A DNA stretch of 14,350 nucleotides from Hyphochytrium catenoides (taxonomy: Eukaryota; Sar; Hyphochytriomycetes; Hyphochytriales; Hyphochytriaceae), in NCBI GenBank assembly GCA_900088475.1, contig FLMG01003977.1:1-14350 (forward strand), written 5' to 3'. Positions within the stretch are counted from its first letter, which is position 1, and each line of letters opens with the position of its first letter. Below the pieces are notes generated by a model. The model was not told the DNA's origin, searched no databases, and saw only the letters and a list, made by a program, of their open reading frames with translations. The position numbers and the translations under genes were made by a program. Shown here piece after piece: positions 7,507 through 14,350 of the stretch.

Positions 7507-8355
7507 ATGGCAGCAGTAATCCACCTCTATACAAGCAAGAGACTGACGGCGAAACTGGCCCAGGCTACCGAGACTCCCGAAAGCACCACTGCGGTGACAA
7601 GTCTGATCATGGGCCCAAATCAGAGACGACGACGCCGCAGTCCATCATCTCTCCTAAACAACCTGCCGGTGGCTATACGGCATACGGCTTCCCCATCAAA
7701 ACGTCCCGCGACGGGCTCTGGAAGCTACTCGCCAACAAATAGCAACGAAGTACCGCAGAACGGAAGAAGGAAAGAGCGGTTGGAAGTGGAAGATGACGAC
7801 TGGTTTCTCGACCCTATCACTTACGAGGTTATGATAGATCCTGTCAAGTGCAACGATGGATACACCTACAACCGCTGGACTATTGTCGACAATCGGCTCT
7901 CTGTTAGTCCCTTCACGAAGCAGGATCCCCTACTTATACTCTGCGATGACATCTCTGTCCGCGGGCGGCTCTTTCGCAGATTTCCAGGCCAAGAGAAGCA
8001 TTACAGAGAACGCAGGATCGACTATAGAAACGAGGGAATCAAGGCATACAAGGCAGGTCACCTTACGCACACCACGCTCTATCGGCTTCAGAATATCCTG
8101 CTTTACGCTCCGCAAGACGAATTCTGCCGGGAAGCGGCTAAGCAGTTAGAAGAAAAGTTGTCGGGAGACAGCAGAGATAGAGTGCACGACGCAGGGAGGA
8201 GACAAGATGATCATCATCACGAAGAACGAGGAGTCACGGCAGATGAAGGAGGACCCGTTGTGCCTCAGACTGCAAGCACTCTGCAGTCCATTTTTCTGGA
8301 TCAGGTATTGGCATATGCTCCTGGGAGGTTCAACTTCAGCCTTGGATTGCCGTGA
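7507..8355 (+). CDS. U-box domain protein, probable E3 ubiquitin ligase (282 aa)
   Basis: U-box proteins bind an E2 enzyme and promote transfer of ubiquitin to target proteins. The first ATG after the in-frame TAG (7453) is at 7507. An arginine run at residues 40-44 could act in nuclear import, and the first 95 residues are otherwise S/T/P-rich and probably disordered. The U-box spans about residues 99-160. It shows D-P-I-T-Y-E-V-M-I-D-P-V (102-113), then D-G-Y-T-Y-N-R-W-T-I (117-126), then S-P-F-T-K-Q-D-P-L (134-142). These match the family's D-P-I-x-x-x-x-M-x-D-P-V, G-x-T-Y-x-R-x-x-I and P-x-x-x-x-x-L core. As expected for a U-box, the zinc ligands of a RING finger are missing. A basic region (Y-R-E-R-R) and helix-prone sequence resembling TPR-like repeats follow to about residue 222, and then a H/D/E-rich linker. 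The C-terminus is uncertain: a 35-nt GTATTG...TTCAG segment (8305-8339) could be spliced out and extend the frame to about 8530. The substrate is unknown. Confidence 0.8.
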   Translation: MAAVIHLYTSKRLTAKLAQATETPESTTAVTSLIMGPNQRRRRRSPSSLLNNLPVAIRHTASPSKRPATGSGSYSPTNSNEVPQNGRRKERLEVEDDDWFLDPITYEVMIDPVKCNDGYTYNRWTIVDNRLSVSPFTKQDPLLILCDDISVRGRLFRRFPGQEKHYRERRIDYRNEGIKAYKAGHLTHTTLYRLQNILLYAPQDEFCREAAKQLEEKLSGDSRDRVHDAGRRQDDHHHEERGVTADEGGPVVPQTASTLQSIFLDQVLAYAPGRFNFSLGLP

Positions 8356-9124
8356 TGGCAGCAGGACACCTCATCGCCTGTACATCTGATGTAGTCGCCC
8401 GCAGGGCTACTGATCCGAGAAGATCTCATCATCCAGAGAGCCCATCTTGTCCACCTCGCTTATTTGTGATTCAGGCTCTAGTTCTATCTACGTCTGATAT
8501 GGTCGTCTCTTCTAACTACAAAGTTCCATGACGACGAGCTACTGTCTGGACAACAGGAGCTATGCGTAGGCCGGCCAACAAGGGAATGGAAATACCTGTG
8601 GAATCAGCTATTGGACACTCCTTTCATCGCTAAGACTGTTAGCCAGGGAGAGGCATCTGTGTGGGTCGCCTAGCGGTTTCGATACTTATGTGTCACAGGT
8701 CCATCTTACATCTGCGGTGCTGGTAGAGGTCCGACGCTCTCTCCTGTTATAGAACAATGACCACCTACCGTGTGACGAGCTGGCCACCCCGCACCACGCC
8801 ACTTGACAGACATAGCCATAGCCGACCCTCCGACCAAGGAGCGGCGCACTGCTGCTGCTAACTAATAAAGAAAGATACTAGCTGTTCACTTTTATATATT
8901 AACCCAAAGGACATCCTGCGCGAGAGACATCATCAGAACTCTGCCGCCACATTGCCCTCCTTTGGACCGGAGACCCGAGATTAACAGTCCTTAACAAGTG
9001 TGGATCCTATATAATCATGAGGCTTCCCGAGGATAAACGCCAGGGTACCGAAAACGAGACAATGAAACGCCGTTGTTAGGTTGGGGGGACATCCTGTCTG
9101 TTGTCCCATCCTCTTCATCTCACG
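8356..9124. other. No firm gene; possible 3' region of the U-box gene
   Basis: The frame entered by the optional splice at 8339 stays open to a TGA near 8529, so part may be coding. AATAAA occurs at 8864-8869, about 510 nt after the U-box stop, and may mark its 3' end. No other gene features were seen. Confidence 0.35.
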
Positions 9125-9330
9125 GATGACTCTCCTCCTCCTCCTCCTTCCTCCTCCTCCGCCTGCTGCTGCTGTTGGTCCGCGTACCGCTCCGGCATCG
9201 CGCTCTATTCTCTTTCCTTTTCCTGGTTTTCCCCCTCTCCCTCTCTCTCTCTCTCACTCTCTCTCTCTCTCATTCCCTTTCTCTGTCTCTCTCTTTCTCT
9301 CCCACTCTCTCTTTCCACCCCGCTCCTACT
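9125..9330. repeat. CTC/CT microsatellites in a pyrimidine-rich tract
   Basis: (CTC)n with interruptions lies at about 9130-9160, a short CTG run at 9161-9174, and (CT)n with a few interruptions at about 9237-9315. Pyrimidine-rich sequence continues to about 9610 with further TTCTTC, CTGTTGCTGCT and CTCTCT runs. Frames through it give only repetitive L, P and S and are not genes. Its position upstream of the predicted intron-rich gene would allow a promoter or 5' intron role, but nothing specific shows this. Confidence 0.9.
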
Positions 9331-9927
9331 CCCTCCTTTTAGGTTGCTCCCCTAATCTCCTCGTCCCTCGACAACAGCTGTTGCTGCTAGCCCTCTCTTC
9401 TTTTCTCTGCCTCTTGAAGGCTTCATCTTTTCTAAGAGCTTACTGCTTGCGGCTCCATAATAGCCGTAGTTGCTGCTGTCCTAGCTGCTGATTACTTGCT
9501 TCTTCTTCTCTCTCCTCTCCTCCGCCCGCTCTCCCGCCCAGCCGCCCCTCCGCAAGGTCTGCTCTCTCTCGGGAAGACGTCTGTCTCTCTCCTTTCTTCA
9601 AGTTATAACATTACTCTGCTAAATGATTGTCGCTTTCGGGCGCCCATCCAGTAGGTCTTAACTCTCGCCTGTTAGCAAGAAGGACTTTTATCGTCGCCCG
9701 GATCTGGAGCATCACCCCACTCCCAGCGTCGTTCCTCTCCATGAGGCTTGCATTCAACCAAAAACTTTATCATCTCTTCTGATGTGGTCTTCACTGATGG
9801 TCCTGCCTCTCTAGAGGTGTTTGTTCGCCTTGTCCTAAAGAAGGTTGTTTATCGTCCTTCTGTTCTTCGTGTCTTTGCTCTTATTCCGGGGGTACCAGAG
9901 ACTGCTAAGAAGAAGGCGAAAGCAATG

Positions 9928-11462
9928 AAGGATGCTGAGGCACGACTCGGGGCTATGAAGCAGCCATCCACAGCAAATATAAGGGAGAGAAAGGAGAAGA
10001 AGCGTAGTTCTAAGAAGACTTCTTCCACCATCTCACCGGAGCTGGTCCGCGTTTTTCCGAAACTCTCAGAGGTAGAGGATCGACGAGGTGTGAAGTTCAT
10101 ATTGAGCCATCAGCGGACTCTCCTCCAGCATGACGTGCGAGAGCATAAGCAAGAAAAGACCAAGCCAGACGATAACCTAGCGGAAGGAGCCGAAGGGGCC
10201 GACAGCTCCGCACTCGACGGAGAAGTGACTGTCAGGGTTCGCGCTGCACCGCGTCAGCTGTACAAGCCTCCTACAGAACCCGATGACAAGAGGATCATGG
10301 TAACTGTCATGGCTAGTATAGTAACTTGTTCTTATTTCACCTCTTCGTCTTGACGCCATTTATTCCCCCTGCTCACATCATCCAGCGTCAGCTGCCATCA
10401 GTGGGAGGGCAAATTGTAGCACCTGGATGACTTTCCATTTCCCCTTCTCCCTCTCTCTCCTTTCCAGACAACCAGGGCTTTCCTTCAGAATGCAAAGCAA
10501 TCTCCATTCTGCCACTCCGGCGCTTTACCTATGGATCAGGTCCGGGAGAGTCTTGGTAAGTGTCTCTCATTTTGAGCCGACTTTAGGAGAGCTGGGGCTA
10601 ACCACGAGGGGCCAGTCAACAGGCGAATAGAACAGCGGCGGAGGTGCTTCTCGCTACCTTCCGCTCCTAGAAGGGCTTCTTCTTCGTCCTCCTCTCCCCA
10701 TCAGCAATGTGAGAGGGAACACCAAGGAGCCCATGAAGGGAGTGACGCCAGGACTGATGATGCAAGAGTAATCCGCAGAGAAGAAGGAGAGGAGGAATCG
10801 CTGAAAAGACGGGATAAAAAGGGCCAACAAATCCATCAACGAGACACCAGGTCAATCTCTTCCAAGAAGATGCAGAAGTCATGTATAATGAGAAACCATG
10901 ACGTCGAAGAACTGGTTAGTCCCCGGGCGCACCCTCTCGTTGCGCTCACTTCCAAACTTTTCTATGTGCTGTCTTTCTTGGCCCTTTAGCTAAGAGACTC
11001 CACTAATGCCACCTCTCTTGCCAGCGTACAGCTAAAGCCAATACCCTTGAGACGACAAGTTCGGAAAGAGAAGCCGGGCCATATGCACTACATGGTCAAC
11101 CTCTTTCACCGAAGGAGAAACTTTTCAAAGCTGGCATAAGTAGTTCTATGTTTGCCACATCATCAGCCTCAGAGATCGCAGCAGATCCTGATCCCGCCAG
11201 CAGAAGATCTGAAGAGAGCAGACCTTTACCTGCAGTTGTCACAGTTGGGAACATGGCCCAAACCGCGGCTGCCTACTCTCGCGCCTTAAAGCTGATGTTC
11301 GATGTACGTTCTGGCGTAAAGGAGGAACAGAGGGATCACAGATGCTGGAGGCAGACAGACATGGTAGACGAGAGCCCTGTGATTAGAAACAAAGGAACTG
11401 AGGACGGTTGGAACTACATCGCGGAAGGAAAGGAGAGAATGGAAGGCTACAGCTCCACGTAG
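9928..11462 (+). CDS. Predicted intron-rich gene for a hydrophilic protein of unknown function (exons 1-5)
   Basis: No family is recognised. The model is built by eye from open segments joined by phase-compatible GT...AG introns: 9928-10299, 10392-10415, 10468-10555, 10616-10914 and 11025-11462. Donors are GTAACT, GTAGCA, GTAAGT and GTTAGT, and acceptors are all CAG. The third intron contains GCTAAC 14 nt before its acceptor, and the fourth has ACTAAT before TCTCTTGCCAG. The exons at 10616-10914 and 11025-11462 are open throughout, 99 and 146 codons, though the first has no ATG until near its end. The first frame is open from 9745, so the true start may lie upstream; the ATG at 9928 is the first in that frame. 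The spliced product is about 406 residues and rich in K, E, R and S (K-K-K, K-E-K-K-R-S-S-K-K, E-E-G-E-E-E). It is probably disordered or helical. Exon 5 may instead continue into the downstream exons. Confidence 0.45.
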
Positions 11463-11500
11463 CCTTCTTTCTTAATTTATTGATCTTAACCACTTCCTAG

Positions 11501-12183
11501 TTCGAAGTTCCACATCGAAGTTGGCAAAAGAGCATCTTTGGCTCATAAAGAAAGGCAGACAATGCACTAGTGTTGCGCTACGCCTTTTATGATGGAGCGA
11601 GTAGTAGTGCACGAGCGAAGAGAAGGGAAATAGCGAGGCCAGAGTAGACCAAATTGTAGACGTGTTGAGCTCTGTTGAAAGAGAGAGACACAGGACAAGG
11701 GAGTGGGAGCGAATCAAGGAGACCCTTATCGTCCTGAAAAGACGCCATCCCAATAGTCATAATTGTAGAGAGAGAAGAGCTCAAGAGCAGTACTATAACG
11801 CTCAAGTGTGACCCACAGGCTTACTACGGCCTGATTCTTTAGCTGACTGGTGTATCCTTCTTCATCTGCAACTGCAGAGCTTTCAGGATGATGTTCAGGA
11901 TAGCCTGAAAGGCAGAGGAGCTACGGTCCACCAAGCCAATCGACAGGAGGAGCGGCTTCTCAGAAAATATGCTAAGAGAAGGGCAGAGGGATGCATGAGT
12001 AAAGTAAATACATCTGGACTGAAGGAGCTATCAGTATGATTTGAGGAGTAAGCAACAGACATCAGTCCTGTGCCATTGCACCGGACGATAGAAGGATGGA
12101 GAGACATATACTTCTTCGGGATGAATAGTAATAGCTGCGGAAAAAGAGGGAAGTGGTACACAGGTCCTGCCAGACGCACCTGA
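11501..12183 (+). CDS. Downstream exons encoding a charged coiled-coil-like segment (exons 6-9)
   Basis: Open segments with strongly helical, charged translation can be joined as 11501-11569, 11616-11805, 11878-11998 and 12059-12183 (TGA 12181-12183). The 72-nt intron 11806-11877 has a CTGAC branch-like site and a pyrimidine-rich CTGCAG acceptor. Removing it eliminates a TGA and fuses two helix-forming pieces in frame. The 60-nt intron 11999-12058 starts with GTAAAG and is phase 1. The junction 11459-11500 (GTAGCC...CTTAAC...CTTCCTAG) would attach these exons to 11025-11458, giving one protein of about 573 residues with the upstream exons. Phases agree at every joint, but acceptors were partly chosen for that reason, so the agreement is weak proof. 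The same frame stays open in blocks further right (12259-12423, 12427-12687), so the gene could run on. Function is unknown. Confidence 0.4.
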
Positions 12184-12258
12184 TATTCTCTATAAGCTGT
12201 CGACCGTACACTAGGAGAAGCGGATCGTCCCTTCGACCATGCACAACTTTGACGTTGA

Positions 12259-12687
12259 AAGTCTGGCCGCCATCAAGCGAAGGGGAGGGCCTTGCATCCA
12301 CCTGGCAGGGAGGGCGGCGCAGAGAGATTAGAGAAAGGGACTGCAGGAAGTAGAAGACAAGACACCCATGACAGTGACATAAGTAAGGACAACCACCGGG
12401 TCAGCTCCAAGAGAGTCGAATGCTAAGCTCACCATGGCACCCAGCTTATCCAATTGAGTCACCACTATGAAGAATCTATCTTGAAACTCAGTCATGATGA
12501 ACTCGGTCCGATGGCCGTTGATAATCTACGGCCGTCAAAGGCCACAAGGGAGATCAGAAGACATGACGGCGTTGGAAGGGAGTCAAAGAGGAAAATGACA
12601 AACCAAGACTCGACGGCAGACAAGCAAGTAGGAGACTCCCTTGCAAATACTGGTGGAGACAGAGATCGTAAACAATGGATAACGTAG
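12259..12687 (+). other. Further open blocks in the same frame, possible last exons
   Basis: The + frame used by the exons ending at 12183 is open again from 12259 to a TAA at 12424-12426 and from 12427 to a TAG at 12685-12687. The second block reads as a hydrophilic, coding-like sequence (H-Y-E-E-S-I-L-K-L near its start). A GTAAGG donor at 12383 with AAG at 12425-12427 would join the blocks in phase, removing 45 nt. Joining 12163 to 12278 (GTCCTG...CATCAAG) would attach them to the upstream gene. Both junctions are weak, so this could also be a separate gene or chance. Confidence 0.25.
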
Positions 12688-12931
12688 TTAGCCTCGCCTT
12701 TGCGATAGCAACGAGGACTATGGGACACTAGAGAACAGTTGGGCGACTTACGGCGGCTGTTTGGAAGGGTTGTGGGCAGCTCATGGTGCCTTTGTCTTAG
12801 CTCGCTGTCTCAATGTGGCCAATATAGATCAACTGCATGCAATGTATACGTTCTCAACCACGCACGGATAACTGAAGACGCAAAGTAAGAAGCTTCCTTT
12901 CAAAACTTCAAAGAAGCTGGACAGAGTCCCG

Positions 12932-13204
12932 ATGAGCGGGTCAGGGATGCAGTTCCCAGATGAGAAGCATAAATCTCCAAAATTGATGCAAAATTCTCTT
13001 CAATCTGTCAACTACGAGTGCAAAAAAGGAGTCAAAAGTGAGGTGTGTAACCTGGATTGCATGTTTTCCGAGATGCAAATAAGATGTGGTCAAACCCCTG
13101 TTTATTTCTTAGGAAAAGTGGTAGGAATGTTAGGATGCGACATCTCCCGAAAACGTGCAAAGCAGTTTGCATGTCATTTTGTGGAACACTTATTACTACA
13201 GTAA
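12932..13204 (+). CDS. Hypothetical small protein, 90 aa
   Basis: An ATG at 12932 leads to a TAA at 13202-13204. The product is cysteine-containing (C-x-x-x-C around the middle), basic, with M-residues at 1, 6 and 19, and has no recognised domain. The segment appears richer in A/T than its surroundings. It lies about 480 bp upstream of the tyrosine recombinase start and could belong to that element, or be chance. Confidence 0.27.
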   Translation: MSGSGMQFPDEKHKSPKLMQNSLQSVNYECKKGVKSEVCNLDCMFSEMQIRCGQTPVYFLGKVVGMLGCDISRKRAKQFACHFVEHLLLQ

Positions 13205-13684
13205 TAGCGTAGAATTGCTTTGCGTCTTTGCTTTATTACTAAACCTATTTTTACAGAAGCCAGCTCTTTTCCTCTCCTCTCATCATTTTACTCGCGTCGT
13301 GGTGGTCCTGCTGGTGCTGCTGCTGGTGCTGCTTTGATGGAAACGTCAATTGGACCCTTTGTTGGTTGGGTTGCCTCCTGAGCGAAGGAGGAGGAGGATC
13401 ATCGCGGAAGAAAGGAACGAACAACGTCGGCCCAGCTGCATAGGCCACAAAGAGTAAGAAAGCTGCCTCCTCCGATGAGTAGAGTTCGGAGACAAGCGGC
13501 GTGGACGAGAACAATAATAGGTTCTTCTGCTACTAAAGAAGAAGAGGAGGAGACAGCAGCGAGCACTTTTTTCTTAGTAAAGGAGAAGAAGAAGAAGAGA
13601 GAGAGTACCTAGTAGCTACTTACTGAACAAAGAAGAAGAAGGTTAGGCGACGACGAGGTGCCAACACGAAGCATCATCAACAGG
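13205..13684. repeat. Spacer with CTG/TGG and GAA/AG microsatellites
   Basis: An interrupted GGTCCTGCTGGTGCTGCTG tract lies at about 13301-13334. Purine runs of GAAGAAG, GAGGAGG and GAGAGAG type lie at about 13387-13398, 13538-13552 and 13581-13606. No coding frame was recognised before 13685. On the minus strand the CTG tract reads as Q/H-rich sequence, which is not evidence of a gene. Confidence 0.7.
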
Positions 13685-14350
13685 ATGAGGAAGAATAGTG
13701 GTGCCAAACGTCGTCGTCAAGCCACCAGCATGGTTGATAATAGTAGTCCTCCTAATGACCCTAATGCAGTTGCTGCTGCTGCTGACCGTAACGCACTTGC
13801 TGCCGAAGCAATGATCAAGAAGCGTTTGGAAGAAAGCAGTATTAACAGATACACCAGCGCTCTCAACACAATGAGCAGGTTCTTTTGCGAGGCTACTCCA
13901 GATGATAGGGCTTGGCTACTGCCAAATGGCAAGATAAAAGTCCCTCTGCCAGACGACGTGTTGCTGCGACTTTTTGGCTGGTTAAGCACGAACCCCGACC
14001 TCGCCCAAAAAAAGCGTCGTGACTGTCGTCTGCCAGGAGCCAACAACGAAGAGGAGGGAACAGAGGAAATGGAGAGTGAACAAAACGACAGCCATCAAGC
14101 GGCAAGAGAAGGACAAAGGCCTGCAGAAGAGGGGAATGTCTTCACCGCAGCCGAAGACGCCGCTACCGTTGCTTTTTCTACCATGCAGACCTTTTTCTCT
14201 GCTATGAAGTGGCGGTATGCAGAACAAGGCGTACGGATGGGTGATGATATAGAAAGAAAACTCGCCATGCTCGTCGATGGCTACAAAAAAGTGGTGGCCC
14301 TTAAAAAGAAGAGAGGTATCATGAACATTTCTGAGGGCAAGGCACCACTT
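13685..14350 (+). CDS. Tyrosine recombinase of a Crypton/DIRS-type element, N-terminal part, cut by window edge
   Basis: Tyrosine recombinases of this kind join and cut DNA through a covalent phosphotyrosine step and move Cryptons or DIRS retroelements. The frame has 222 codons from the ATG at 13685 to the last base with no stop; upstream it is open only to a TAG at 13613. The start is basic (K-R-R-R-Q, residues 8-12), which suits DNA binding or nuclear import. It is followed by an alanine/aspartate linker. A helical stretch at about residues 41-69 (S-S-I-N-R-Y-x-S-A-L-N-x-M-x-R-F-F) resembles a core-binding helix. An acidic insert follows at about 125-150. Near the edge, G-Y-K-K-V-V-A-L-K-K-K-R-G and then E-G-K-A-P-L resemble the conserved segment just before the catalytic domain. 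The catalytic R-H-R-Y residues would lie beyond the window, so activity cannot be judged. The frame is undamaged here, unlike the other mobile-element relics. Confidence 0.6.
   Translation, partial: MRKNSGAKRRRQATSMVDNSSPPNDPNAVAAAADRNALAAEAMIKKRLEESSINRYTSALNTMSRFFCEATPDDRAWLLPNGKIKVPLPDDVLLRLFGWLSTNPDLAQKKRRDCRLPGANNEEEGTEEMESEQNDSHQAAREGQRPAEEGNVFTAAEDAATVAFSTMQTFFSAMKWRYAEQGVRMGDDIERKLAMLVDGYKKVVALKKKRGIMNISEGKAPL

Noticed and set aside
9081-9491. Two overlapping plus-strand frames rich in L, S and P
   Set aside because: They translate the CTC/CT microsatellite; the apparent length comes from the lack of stops in CT-rich DNA.
11472-11805. Two minus-strand leucine/serine-rich frames that could look like membrane proteins
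   Set aside because: The plus strand reads as charged helical exons with matching splice phases. The hydrophobic minus translation is what the complement of E/K/R-rich codons gives.
13251-13514. Minus-strand Q/H-rich frame
   Set aside because: The glutamines and histidines come from the CTG/TGG repeat, the start is not ATG, and no domain is seen.
13717-14227. Several minus-strand frames opposite the tyrosine recombinase
   Set aside because: They are shadows of the intact plus-strand frame, which shows recombinase-like motifs.
5960-14350. Reading the reverse transcriptase relic and the tyrosine recombinase as one DIRS element
   Set aside because: They are about 7 kb apart with at least one apparently host gene (U-box) between them, and one is decayed while the other is intact.
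1-14350. CRISPR array, tRNA or rRNA genes, prokaryotic operons
   Set aside because: No regularly spaced repeats of CRISPR type, no tRNA T-loop consensus and no rRNA-like sequence were found by eye. Gene structure is eukaryotic.

Overview
The window looks like nuclear DNA of an intron-bearing eukaryote, most likely a microbial one. The evidence is GT...AG introns with CTAAC-type branch points, AATAAA poly(A)-like signals, a U-box protein, and relics of eukaryotic mobile elements. No bacterial operon structure, ribosome-binding sites or tRNA/rRNA genes were recognised. The style of the tyrosine recombinase at the right end (a GxMNIxEGKxPL-like motif) recalls diatom/oomycete-type Crypton or DIRS proteins, so a stramenopile or other alga is my guess, held weakly.

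Layout. About 294-2158 (+) is a broken Tnp2/CACTA-like DNA transposase: homology-like motifs run in the right order but jump between reading frames. From 2460 to 2850 lies a patch of short repeats, including a 65-bp nearly identical inverted copy of part of that transposase. From 3787 to 4770 (+) there is a long open frame for an unrecognised basic protein. From 5222 to 5481 there is a doubtful small gene with one good-looking intron. From about 5960 to 6690 (+) lies a decayed reverse transcriptase of DIRS-like type. From 7507 to 8355 (+) there is an intact U-box protein, a probable E3 ubiquitin ligase and the best-supported gene here. From 9125 to 9610 there is a long CT-rich, microsatellite-laden stretch.

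From about 9.75 kb to 12.18 kb, and perhaps 12.69 kb, a chain of + strand open segments can be joined by phase-compatible introns into one intron-rich gene for a hydrophilic, charged protein with helical, probably coiled-coil, parts. This gene is not visible as a single open reading frame and its function is unknown. After a 90-codon ORF at 12932-13204 and a microsatellite region, an open frame from 13685 runs off the right edge. It is the N-terminal half of a probable Crypton/DIRS-type tyrosine recombinase.

No metabolic pathway or multi-gene system is visible. Three different kinds of transposon remnant lie between a few host-like genes, which is typical of a repeat-rich accessory region. 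All splice models are by eye and unverified. The frame breaks in the transposon relics could be true decay or assembly indels.
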